DNA of 64,000 nt from PNNG01 sp046291695 (GTDB lineage Bacteria > Bacteroidota > Bacteroidia > UBA7662), in contig JBKBSO010000016.1 of assembly GCA_046291695.1 (NCBI GenBank), forward strand, positions 1 to 64,000. Direction: 5' to 3'. The notes under the pieces were generated by a model, which had not been told where the DNA came from, did no database searches, and saw nothing but the letters and a program-made list of their open reading frames with translations. Below, piece after piece: positions 35,950 through 43,793 of the stretch; the first letter of the stretch is position 1, and the number at the start of each line of letters is the position of its first letter. A program made the translations under genes and the position numbers.

Positions 35950-36536
35950 GACTGATTCAGTACACCAAAGTTGCCTTACAACAGTACCAGAAAGCCCTGA
36001 AGATTCGGCAGGCAGCTTTGCCGGTAATACGTTCCAAGGAAAGTGCTTTGCGCAATGAAGTCAAGCAGCAGCAAAAGCAGTTACAGGCTTTAGAAGCCGC
36101 ATATCTAACGCAGCTCGAAGCAGCAGCCCTGTTGGGCGAACTTTGGCAACACTGGCCCGGTGGCATGCCGGAACTGAAAGCAATACACACACAGATGCAA
36201 AATTTTGCCGGGGTAAAGCTGCAACGATTTCGAGAACTCGAATTGGCCGAAAGCGGCTTAGACCCGCTACAGCATCCTGCCTGGTATTTTGACGCCTGGT
36301 TAAGCTTACGCGCTTTGCTCGAATTACGTGCCCAACTACAGTTAAAGGCCCAAGAAGTAGCTGCTTTAGAAGCCGAGCGAAAACGCACTACCCAAAAGTT
36401 AAACCTTTTTGAAAAGGTGCAAATACCGCATTATGAAGAGGCTATCCGCAAGATCAAGCGTTACCTCGAAGACGAAGAAAACTTGGGGAAAGCCACCCAA
36501 AAAATCATGAAAAAGAAAAAGGAGGCTGCCGCATGA
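35946..36536 (+). CDS. V/A-type ATPase subunit D (central rotor shaft)
   Basis: The 196-residue protein is predicted to form two long helices, an N-terminal one (about 1-60) and a C-terminal one (about 125-196), joined by a smaller middle part, as in subunit D. The end VQIPHYEEAIRKIKRYLEDE is the recognisable family block. It rotates inside the A3B3 head. Subunit F, which normally binds D, is not encoded nearby. It overlaps B and I by four bases each. Confidence 0.9.
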   Translation: MRLIQYTKVALQQYQKALKIRQAALPVIRSKESALRNEVKQQQKQLQALEAAYLTQLEAAALLGELWQHWPGGMPELKAIHTQMQNFAGVKLQRFRELELAESGLDPLQHPAWYFDAWLSLRALLELRAQLQLKAQEVAALEAERKRTTQKLNLFEKVQIPHYEEAIRKIKRYLEDEENLGKATQKIMKKKKEAAA

Positions 36537-38344
36537 TAACCCCCATGCGCAAATACGAGGTCTTGCTTCATCAAAGCGACTACCCGGCTTTTTTAGAAGC
36601 GCTGGCTGAGCTGGGCATTGCGCATGTAGAAACCATTCGTACCGACCTGCCAGAAGCTGCTGAATATAAAATGCGGCAAATTCAGCATTTTGAGCAGCTC
36701 ATCGCTTTGCTCGAACAAGCAGATGTAGCAGAAAAAGAAACCGATAGGCAACCGCTTCCAGCCGATGCTGTAACGCTTGCCCAGCGCATTAATGCTTTGG
36801 ACAGTCGTTTGCAGGAACTAGAACGTTCACTGCAGCAGCTCCACAAGAAGCACAGCAAACTGGCACCTTGGGGCGAGCTACCGCTGCAAGCCCTACAGCA
36901 ACTGCAAGAAAAAGGGCTGCACTTTCATCTCTTTGTTTGTCCCAAAAGTAGCTTTAAAGCAGTCTGGGAACAAGATTATTTGCTCGAACACATTTGGGAA
37001 AATGATCGGGATATGGGTTTTGTAATCATTTCAGAAGCTGCGGAAATGAGTTTACCCATGAGTAGTGGCCAACAACTAAGCGCCGAAGACGTGAGCGCCT
37101 GGGCCACCGCCCGTCATGAGCAACAGGCCGAACAGCAACAGTTAAAGCAAATGCTGGGGCGTTGGCGTCATGGAATACCTATGTTGCAAGCCGCACGCGA
37201 TGCCGAAACCATGGCCTTGCGGTTGTCGCATGTGCATCACCATACCGCTACACCAGCTGGCAAAAGCCTGCGTTTGTTGGGGATGTTTGTTCCCAAACAT
37301 AAAATCAAAGCCCTAGAGCAGCTCTTTGAGCGGGCACCACTTGTGTTTCATACCCAAAAACCCGGGCCCGACGATGAAGTACCTGTGCTGCTCAACAACC
37401 AGCGTTTTAGCCGCTTGTTCCACCCTATTGGCGATTTATTTGCCCTGCCCAGTTACCAGGAACTTGACCTTACGCCCTTTTTTGCACCCTTCTTTACCCT
37501 CTTTTTTGGCATGTGCCTGGGCGATGTTGGCTATGGCTTGCTCATTGTAATAGCGGTATTGATAGTCCGGCGGAAAGCAGCTTTAGCCCCTTTCAAGCGG
37601 ATCTTTAGCTTGGCACTCATTTTGGGCAGTGCTGCTGTAGCTTTTGGCTTACTCACAGGCACCTTCTTTGGGGCCGAACTTAGCACGATATCAATACCCC
37701 TACTGGAACGCTGGAAAATACGCTTTCTGAATACGGATGAATTATTTAACCTATCGCTCATTTTAGGCATAGTACAAATCCTCTTTGGCATGTGTCTGCG
37801 CATGGTAAATCGGGTACGGATGTATGGCTTTGTATATGGGTTATCGACCCTGGGCTGGATTGTGGGCATCCCTGGCTTGCTGCTGCTTGGGCTGAGTGAG
37901 GGCTGGAATGCGTTAGCCTACGGACTGCTAGGGGCTGGTTTGGCACTCATCCTGCTCTTTAATGATCCCGGGAAGCCTCTTTGGCTACAATTTGGCAAAG
38001 GTTTATGGGATTTGTACGGTATAACCGGTTTATTTGGCGATGTGCTTTCATACATCCGTCTGTTTGCCTTAGGCTTGGCCTCAGGCATTTTGGGATTGGT
38101 GGTGAACAACATTGCTTTTTCGGTACTCGATGGCCCTCCGGTAATCTCATGGTTGTTTTTTGTGCTCATCTTGCTTGTAGGGCATGGACTCAACTTCGCT
38201 ATTTCAACCTTGAGCGCCTTTGTGCATCCGGTGCGTTTAACATTCGTAGAATTTTACAAGAATGCCGGCTTTTTAGGAGGCGGCAAAGCATACGATCCTT
38301 TCCGGAAACCAAAATCCACCACCATTAAAACACATCAACTATGA
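36533..38344 (+). CDS. V/A-type ATPase subunit I (membrane stator)
   Basis: The 603-residue protein has a soluble, partly coiled-coil N-terminal half (about 1-300) and a C-terminal half with seven or eight membrane helices. It includes FFAPFFTLFFGMCLGDVGYG and the ion-channel helix with the essential Arg in SYIRLFALGLASGILGLVVN. The last block is HPVRLTFVEFYKNAGFLGGG. It forms the ion half-channels next to the K ring. The first codons include a second ATG (MRKYEVLLHQSDY) 12 bases later that may be the real start. Confidence 0.95.
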   Translation: MITPMRKYEVLLHQSDYPAFLEALAELGIAHVETIRTDLPEAAEYKMRQIQHFEQLIALLEQADVAEKETDRQPLPADAVTLAQRINALDSRLQELERSLQQLHKKHSKLAPWGELPLQALQQLQEKGLHFHLFVCPKSSFKAVWEQDYLLEHIWENDRDMGFVIISEAAEMSLPMSSGQQLSAEDVSAWATARHEQQAEQQQLKQMLGRWRHGIPMLQAARDAETMALRLSHVHHHTATPAGKSLRLLGMFVPKHKIKALEQLFERAPLVFHTQKPGPDDEVPVLLNNQRFSRLFHPIGDLFALPSYQELDLTPFFAPFFTLFFGMCLGDVGYGLLIVIAVLIVRRKAALAPFKRIFSLALILGSAAVAFGLLTGTFFGAELSTISIPLLERWKIRFLNTDELFNLSLILGIVQILFGMCLRMVNRVRMYGFVYGLSTLGWIVGIPGLLLLGLSEGWNALAYGLLGAGLALILLFNDPGKPLWLQFGKGLWDLYGITGLFGDVLSYIRLFALGLASGILGLVVNNIAFSVLDGPPVISWLFFVLILLVGHGLNFAISTLSAFVHPVRLTFVEFYKNAGFLGGGKAYDPFRKPKSTTIKTHQL

Positions 38345-38796
38345 TTACTGCAGTTACATTGGCCTACCTTGGCCTGGGCTTAATGCTGGCGCTTTCGGGC
38401 GTTGGCAGTGCTATTGGCGTATCTACCGGCGGCAAAGCCACCCTCGGAGCACTCAAAAAGCGCCCTGAGGCGTTTGGCAATTATATGCTGCTCAGCGCTT
38501 TACCCGGCTCTCAGGGTATTTACGGTTTTGCAGGCTTTTTTGTAATCAATGGGCGAATAGCCGGGCTCGAAGCTATGACGATTTTTCAAGGCGGCATGGT
38601 GCTGGCCGCCGGTTTGGCCCTGGGCATTGTGGGCTTATTTTCGGCCATACAGCAAGGGCAGGTTACAGCCCACGGCATTGAAGGTATTGCCTCGGGTCAC
38701 GACGTTTTTGGTAAAACCATGGTTTTGGCCGTGTTCCCCGAACTCTACGCCATCGTGGCTTTTGCCGCTACCTTCCTGATTTCGGCGGGGATTTAA
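38341..38796 (+). CDS. V/A-type ATPase proteolipid subunit K
   Basis: The 151-residue protein has four membrane helices arranged as two hairpins, as in duplicated c subunits. The second hairpin has the ion-binding Glu134 in VLAVFPELYAIVAF. The first hairpin has LPGSQGIYGF (54-63) where a Glu would sit if both hairpins bound ions, so one ion site per subunit is expected. Pro-Gly-Ser-Gln at 55-58 and the Gln residues of IQQGQV (103-108) match positions that bind Na+ in the Enterococcus hirae ring. It is the last gene of the operon and overlaps I by four bases. Confidence 0.95.
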   Translation: MITAVTLAYLGLGLMLALSGVGSAIGVSTGGKATLGALKKRPEAFGNYMLLSALPGSQGIYGFAGFFVINGRIAGLEAMTIFQGGMVLAAGLALGIVGLFSAIQQGQVTAHGIEGIASGHDVFGKTMVLAVFPELYAIVAFAATFLISAGI

Positions 38797-38839
38797 CCCC
38801 AGCAGCTACGGTCAGCATCCGACGAAAACAGACCGTAGC
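38787..38839. terminator. hairpins after the V-ATPase operon
   Basis: GGGGATTTAACCCC spans the stop codon of subunit K. GCTACGGTC (38805-38813) pairs perfectly with GACCGTAGC (38831-38839) across a 17-base loop. No T run follows, so this is a possible attenuator or processing site rather than a standard terminator. Confidence 0.35.
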
Positions 38840-38973
38840 ACTTGGAACGCCATCTACCTGCCGGTGGCTTTCCGCCTCCATCTCGCAATCTTGCCAAGCA
38901 GCTGGGCTCTGTGGCAAGCAAACCATCATCCCAACCCCTTGCGGTTGCCTTTGAGCATTGCCTTGAAAATATT

Positions 38974-38989
38974 TTTAGATTAGTCTAAA
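38974..38989. promoter_or_regulatory. operator-like dyad TTTAGA-4-TCTAAA, metal-repressor type
   Basis: TTTAGATTAGTCTAAA is a perfect 6-4-6 inverted repeat ending 28 bases before the receptor ATG. It covers the expected -33 region of its promoter. It resembles sites of DtxR/MntR-type iron or manganese repressors (TTAGnnTAnnCTAA-like). The identity of the regulator is inference, as no regulator gene of this type is in the window. Confidence 0.5.
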
Positions 38990-39005
38990 TTTAATTTTCG
39001 ATTGC

Positions 39006-39013
39006 TATATTTG
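39006..39013 (+). promoter_or_regulatory. -7 promoter element of the TonB-dependent receptor gene
   Basis: TATATTTG fits TAnnTTTG exactly and ends four bases before the ATG. At the usual distance transcription would start at or next to the A of the start codon. Confidence 0.5.
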
Positions 39014-39017
39014 TGCC

Positions 39018-41369
39018 ATGAAAAGGCTGATCGCTTGCTTATTTTTATGTTTTGCCTCGGGTCAGGTTTCGGCCCAACACCTGCTTGGTCAAGTACTGCA
39101 TCAGGGAAAAGTCTTGCCTGGTGCCCACATACAGTTAATGCCCAACGCTGGCACCGCCATCAGTAATTCAGAGGGCAGGTTCCGGTTTAATGTCAAACCA
39201 GGCGAATACCAACTACGTGTAAGTTATCTGGGCTTTGCTACCTATGAGCAAAAACTTCAGCTACTACAGGGCGATAGCCTACCCTTGCAAATAGAGTTAC
39301 AAAGCGATCCGTTGGGCCTTAGTCAGGTGGTGGTAAGTGCCAATCGGCAAGCCACCCAAAGACGTGAGGCTCCTGTACAAGTAGAGGTCATAAACCAACA
39401 GTTGATGCAGCGCCTTCAGGCACCGGCTTTGAGCGATGGGCTTAGCTTTAGTGCCGGCGTACGCACTGAAAATAACTGCCAGAATTGTGGCTTTTCGGCG
39501 GTACGTCTCAACGGGCTGCCCGGCGCTTACAGCCAGATCCTCATCGATGGCCGCCCCGTATTTAGTGCCCTCAACGGTGTTTATGGGCTCGATCAGATTC
39601 CGGCTTCTATGATCGAGCGCATTGAAGTCGTACGCGGGGGTGGTTCGGTATTGTATGGCGGCAATGCTGTAGCCGGAACCGTAAACATCATTAGTCGCGA
39701 GCCCGTTGATAATGGCTTCAACATTTGGCAGCAAAGTAGCCTCATTGAGGGACGAACCCCCGAAAACATTACCCAATTCAACATCGATTTGGTGGATGAA
39801 AACCAAACGGCAGGCATCAGTTTTTACGGAAGTTTACGCAACAGGGGTTGGCACGACATTACCGGAGATGGTTTCAGCGACATTACGCAATTAAATGGGC
39901 ACCATTTGGGCGCAAATGCTTTTGTAAAACTACATAAGCGCATACAACTCAAAAGCCACTTTTATAGTCTTGAAGAATTCCGGCGTGGGGGTACTGATTT
40001 TGAGCTCGAGCCACACCAAACCGAACTCACTGAACAGCTGCAGCACCGTCTGTTTGGCTTGCGGAATGACCTGGTTTATCATTCGGCCAATTACCGCCAC
40101 CGATTTACCCTCTACAATGCCACACAGCATACCCGTCGCCACAGCTATTATGGCGGAGGGGGACGGGTGCTCCAAGCCGGCGACAGCCTCACAGCAGATG
40201 ATTTAGCTGCTTTGAATGCTTACGGGAATGCCGAAGATTTATCCGTAATCAGCGGTATCAATTGGCACTATTTTGCCGGCAGTGGATTGCAAATTACAGC
40301 GGGTACGGAATATTGGTTGAATACTGTTGTGGACCAAATGCCGGGATATGGCCGCATACTCGATCAGCGATATCGGGTTTGGGGTAATTTTATACAAGCA
40401 GAATACGCGCTGAGCGAGCGCTGGAAACTGATGGGCGGTCTGCGGTTCGATCAAGTATATATCGACGGCCGCTATGATCTGGCCAGCGATGCCTTTACGC
40501 AAAATCAGTTGTACCCCATGCTTCTCCCTCGTTTGGGTAGTATGTACCAGCTTTCGGCCAACTCGCGCTTTCGGTTCAACTATGCACAAGGATACCGTGC
40601 ACCTCAGGCATTTGATGAAGATTTACATATCGAACTTGTGGGAGGTAGCGCACGATTTGTACGCCTGAGCAACCAGTTGGTTCCTGAGCGATCGAACAGC
40701 CTAAGTGCCGGTTGGGAATGGGAGCAGAACAAGGGAAAAACCGCTTACAGAAGCAGTATAGAAGCCTTTTTTACACAGCTCGACAATCCTTTTTTACTGC
40801 TCGATGCCGAAGTTTTGCCGGGTGGAATACAAGTCTTAAACAAGGTGAATGGCACGGGTGCGCGGGTGTATGGCTTAAACTTCAGCCAGCAATTTGTGTT
40901 GGAGCCCGGCCACCAACTCGATGCCGGACTCAGCCTGCAGCGCGCCCCGCTCCTGGAGGCCGAAGAGCTTTGGAGCAGCGAAAATGGCGACAGCATTACA
41001 AGCATTACACAGTTATTGCGCACACCCGATTGGTACGGCTTTGTAAGTTATCGCCATAAACTTTCCAAAAATTACGTCCTGCAGTCAAATGTACAACTCA
41101 CAGGCCCCATGTGGGTTGCGCATATGCTCGATCCTGAAACCGCTTACACCGAGCTGGTACGCACACCCTCCTTTATCGACCTGTCGCTATTTATAGAACG
41201 TCAATGGTTGCTGAGCTCACGTACCCGCTTACAAGCAACAGCAGGCATACAAAACTTGCTCAACAGCTTCCAGCGCGACCTGGATACCGGTGCTGAGCGC
41301 GATGCTTCTTACGTGTACGGCCCCATTCGGCCACGTACTTATGTGATTAGCTTGCGCTTAATCAGGTAA
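39018..41369 (+). CDS. TonB-dependent outer-membrane receptor, metal-linked
   Basis: The 783-residue protein has a signal peptide (ending SGQVSAQ), a carboxypeptidase-like regulatory domain (about 22-100), a plug domain (about 105-225) and a 22-strand-type barrel to the C terminus (ending PRTYVISLRLIR). The plug has an unusual ENNCQNCGFSAVRLNGL stretch with a CxxC pair and SQILIDGRPVFSALNGVYGL. The class is close to CirA/FepA/BtuB-like receptors, but the substrate cannot be read off. The operator-like dyad upstream suggests repression by iron or manganese. No neighbouring transport genes give more detail. Confidence 0.88.
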   Translation: MKRLIACLFLCFASGQVSAQHLLGQVLHQGKVLPGAHIQLMPNAGTAISNSEGRFRFNVKPGEYQLRVSYLGFATYEQKLQLLQGDSLPLQIELQSDPLGLSQVVVSANRQATQRREAPVQVEVINQQLMQRLQAPALSDGLSFSAGVRTENNCQNCGFSAVRLNGLPGAYSQILIDGRPVFSALNGVYGLDQIPASMIERIEVVRGGGSVLYGGNAVAGTVNIISREPVDNGFNIWQQSSLIEGRTPENITQFNIDLVDENQTAGISFYGSLRNRGWHDITGDGFSDITQLNGHHLGANAFVKLHKRIQLKSHFYSLEEFRRGGTDFELEPHQTELTEQLQHRLFGLRNDLVYHSANYRHRFTLYNATQHTRRHSYYGGGGRVLQAGDSLTADDLAALNAYGNAEDLSVISGINWHYFAGSGLQITAGTEYWLNTVVDQMPGYGRILDQRYRVWGNFIQAEYALSERWKLMGGLRFDQVYIDGRYDLASDAFTQNQLYPMLLPRLGSMYQLSANSRFRFNYAQGYRAPQAFDEDLHIELVGGSARFVRLSNQLVPERSNSLSAGWEWEQNKGKTAYRSSIEAFFTQLDNPFLLLDAEVLPGGIQVLNKVNGTGARVYGLNFSQQFVLEPGHQLDAGLSLQRAPLLEAEELWSSENGDSITSITQLLRTPDWYGFVSYRHKLSKNYVLQSNVQLTGPMWVAHMLDPETAYTELVRTPSFIDLSLFIERQWLLSSRTRLQATAGIQNLLNSFQRDLDTGAERDASYVYGPIRPRTYVISLRLIR

Positions 41370-41371
41370 GC

Positions 41372-42343
41372 TTACTTGTTGCGGTTTACCGTAAAGGCCA
41401 CCAAAGCACGTAAGCTTTCGCGGAACTGATTATCAGGAAAACCATTGAGCAAGTCTTCTGCCTCTTGCTGTAACTGCTGCATACGCTGGAAGGCATAGGC
41501 AATACCTCCGCTTTCATGGATAAAACGTACTACTTCCGCCACCTTGTGTTTGTTGGTGCTGTGATTCTTAATGATTCCGATGATGCGTTTTTTTTCGGAG
41601 CCAGTGGCCTTCGAAAGCGCATGAATAAGCGGTAAGGTCATTTTTTTCTCCTGAATATCCACACCACGCGTTTTACCGGTAGGGTCATTGCCCAGGTCGA
41701 GCAGGTCGTCTTTGATTTGAAAGGCCAGACCCACTTTTTCTCCAAATTGCCGTGCACGCTCTACCATTTCGGCTTCCTGGGTCACCGAGGCTACACCCAC
41801 TGCACAGCAACTGGCAATTAAACTGGCCGTTTTGTTGGATATAATTTCAAAATATACCGCTTCGGTGATATCGAGCCTGCGCGCCTTTTCAATTTGCAAA
41901 AGCTCCCCCTCACTCATGCGCCGCACGGCGTCCGAAGTGATTTCGAGCAGGTGATACTCCTTATTTTCAAGCGATAGTAATAACCCTTTACTGAGTAAAT
42001 AATCGCCTACCAACACCGCTATCTTATTTTTCCAAAGCGCATTGATGCTAAAAAAACCGCGTCGTTCGTAAGCATCATCCACCACATCATCGTGCACCAG
42101 GGTGGCTGTATGCAAGAGCTCCACCAAAGCCGCAGCCCGATGGGTCGATTCCGTTACACGATCCATCATGCCGGCCGATAAAAACACAAAAAGCGGACGA
42201 ATTTGCTTGCCTTTGCGCTTAACAATGTAGCGGGTTATCCGGTCGAGCAGTGGCACACGGCTTTGCATGGCCTGACGGAACTTGTCTTCAAACAACTCCA
42301 TTTCTACGGCTACCGGCTGCCTGATTTGGTCAAGGGTGTTCAT
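41372..42343 (-). CDS. polyprenyl (octaprenyl-type) diphosphate synthase
   Basis: The 323-residue protein has both Asp-rich motifs of trans-prenyl synthases, DDVVD at 85-89 in LVHDDVVDDAYERRG and DDLLD in FQIKDDLLDLGNDPTGKTRG, plus GKQIRPLFVFLSAGM near residue 46. It condenses isopentenyl diphosphate onto an allylic primer and probably makes the long side chain of menaquinone. The frame runs 48 bases further upstream, but ATG 42343 (MNTLDQIRQPVAVEM) gives the family start. It converges with the receptor gene, their ends two bases apart, so the two transcripts overlap or stop inside each other. Confidence 0.93.
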   Translation of the reverse strand: MNTLDQIRQPVAVEMELFEDKFRQAMQSRVPLLDRITRYIVKRKGKQIRPLFVFLSAGMMDRVTESTHRAAALVELLHTATLVHDDVVDDAYERRGFFSINALWKNKIAVLVGDYLLSKGLLLSLENKEYHLLEITSDAVRRMSEGELLQIEKARRLDITEAVYFEIISNKTASLIASCCAVGVASVTQEAEMVERARQFGEKVGLAFQIKDDLLDLGNDPTGKTRGVDIQEKKMTLPLIHALSKATGSEKKRIIGIIKNHSTNKHKVAEVVRFIHESGGIAYAFQRMQQLQQEAEDLLNGFPDNQFRESLRALVAFTVNRNK

Positions 42344-42392
42344 GAGGTGATTTGCAACGCTAAGATAGCCGAAAAAGGCTGCATCAAGCATA

Positions 42393-42418
42393 AAAAAACC
42401 CCGCCGCAGCGAGGTTCT
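42393..42418 (-). terminator. rho-independent terminator of the ExbB/ExbD operon
   Basis: On the minus strand AACCTCGC pairs with GCGGGGTT across TGCG, followed by seven T in total. It lies just after the last exbD and before the polyprenyl synthase gene. Confidence 0.8.
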
Positions 42419-42438
42419 TCATAATTCCATTAAGTTGC

Positions 42439-42906
42439 TTAGTACACTTCGGAGCGGAGGCTCGAAGAATAATTTAGCTTAAGGGCATTCACCTTGCGAA
42501 GCTCCTGCTTCACATCGGTTACAATACCCATTTTGGTTTCCTGGTCGGCCTTAATTGAAGTCGTCAAAAAAGGTATTTCCGATTCCATACGCGCAGCCCG
42601 CTCTTTTTCGATAAACTCAGGCACTTGATTGGGAAGGGCAAAAGCATCGTTTAACTGAATACGTGGCGCCGTTCCAAATTTGGCCCGGTAAGTCTCCGTG
42701 GGTGCACCAATGTAAATGTAGCTCACCAAAGACTTTTTCTCAAGCTTCTGAATTTCGGTTGCTTGGGGTACTAGAACCTTCACCTTCAAATCGGTCTCCC
42801 GCAATACGGTTGACACCATAAAGAAAAACAAAAGCATGAAAACAATGTCGGGCAATGAGGAAGTGGATATCCCCGGGGCCGGTTTCTTTTTCTTAGCTAG
42901 TTTCAT
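42439..42906 (-). CDS. biopolymer transporter ExbD, second copy
   Basis: The 155-residue protein has the ExbD layout: a basic cytoplasmic start (MKLAKKKKPAPGISTSSLPD), one membrane helix with the key Asp in SLPDIVFMLLFFFMV, and a periplasmic domain. The periplasmic part is larger than usual and ends KLNYSSSLRSEVY. The frame could start six codons earlier, but ATG 42906 follows AGGAGGAAACTGAT closely and gives the common ExbD start. It is the last gene of an ExbB-membrane protein-ExbD-ExbD operon that powers TonB or a related transducer. Confidence 0.9.
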   Translation of the reverse strand: MKLAKKKKPAPGISTSSLPDIVFMLLFFFMVSTVLRETDLKVKVLVPQATEIQKLEKKSLVSYIYIGAPTETYRAKFGTAPRIQLNDAFALPNQVPEFIEKERAARMESEIPFLTTSIKADQETKMGIVTDVKQELRKVNALKLNYSSSLRSEVY

Positions 42907-42907
42907 A

Positions 42908-43456
42908 TCAGTTTCCTCCTCCAAAATCTTCAGGTTCTGCTTCAGAAATTACCTGGCGGTAATAATCACGGATCTCATCCTGCTGTTCCTGTGTGAGCTT
43001 ATCAAATGCACGTCCAAAATCCGCTTGTGCCTTTGACTCACGCAATTCGTTGTAAGCCGCCTTCAATTCGTTGTGAACCTGTATGTACAGGTTATACGAA
43101 GTCCCGCGGTCGTTTTTCAACGAAATTACCGCCTTTTGAGGCGTTTCGGCCAGTTCAGGATCGTTGTAAGGATTGTCGATGAAGGTTTTAGTGGTCTTCT
43201 TCAAATCCTTAATGCCAATAGGCTTGCCATCTACCAACAACTGGTCGGCTGCATTCACGAGTACTTTCAGTACGTTACGTTCTTTCAGCTTGATGTTGTC
43301 GATAGGTTTATCATCTTCAGGCATAGGTGGGAGCCTGATGGCGATACCCTTATCAGTATCGATGGTTGTGGTTACCAGAAAGAATATCAGCAGCAGGAAG
43401 GCGATGTCGGCCATCGAGCCTGCGTTCACTTCGGGTGTTCCTCTGCTCTTCTTCAT
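42908..43456 (-). CDS. biopolymer transporter ExbD, first copy
   Basis: The 182-residue protein begins MKKSRGTPEVNAGSMADIAF with the conserved membrane Asp in MADIAFLLLIFFLVTTTID. A periplasmic domain follows (about 40-140) and then a charged C-terminal extension (LTQEQQDEIRDYYRQVISEA, ending FGGGN). It is paralogous to the downstream copy but differs in the periplasmic part, so the two may form a mixed complex. The stop overlaps the second exbD start region, and the codons GGA-GGA-AAC in its end also provide that gene's ribosome-binding-like sequence. Confidence 0.92.
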   Translation of the reverse strand: MKKSRGTPEVNAGSMADIAFLLLIFFLVTTTIDTDKGIAIRLPPMPEDDKPIDNIKLKERNVLKVLVNAADQLLVDGKPIGIKDLKKTTKTFIDNPYNDPELAETPQKAVISLKNDRGTSYNLYIQVHNELKAAYNELRESKAQADFGRAFDKLTQEQQDEIRDYYRQVISEAEPEDFGGGN

Positions 43457-43786
43457 TTACTTAAATGCTTTGTAGATCTCACCAGCAATGGCCATTACAA
43501 TGGCGCCCAGGCCTAATGTGTACATCATGATGAGTACAGCACCTACCATTTTCGATGAGGTCTCGGTTACACCATACTTAACGTAGGAATCTAACACTTC
43601 ATTGCCGGAAAGCATATAGCTGAAGAAAAACACAACCGCCACTCCCCCAATGCCTACCAGGGCACGCTTGGCTTTTTCCATATCGCCAATCATGGTAATT
43701 ATAGGGAAGATGATGGCTCCCAACGCCCCCACACCCAATAGGGTATAGGTGATGATGAGGAGAATATTTACGGTTACATCACTCAT
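43457..43786 (-). CDS. small membrane protein of the ExbB/ExbD operon
   Basis: The 109-residue protein has three hydrophobic segments (about 7-32, 43-60 and 81-103), with VGALGAIIFPIITMIGDMEK after the first. I do not recognise a named family beyond the fact that Bacteroidota ExbB/ExbD operons commonly hold such a gene between ExbB and the first ExbD. Tight spacing (7 bases from ExbB, none to ExbD) suggests it is a part or helper of the same inner-membrane motor. Confidence 0.75.
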   Translation of the reverse strand: MSDVTVNILLIITYTLLGVGALGAIIFPIITMIGDMEKAKRALVGIGGVAVVFFFSYMLSGNEVLDSYVKYGVTETSSKMVGAVLIMMYTLGLGAIVMAIAGEIYKAFK

Positions 43787-43793
43787 AACTTAC

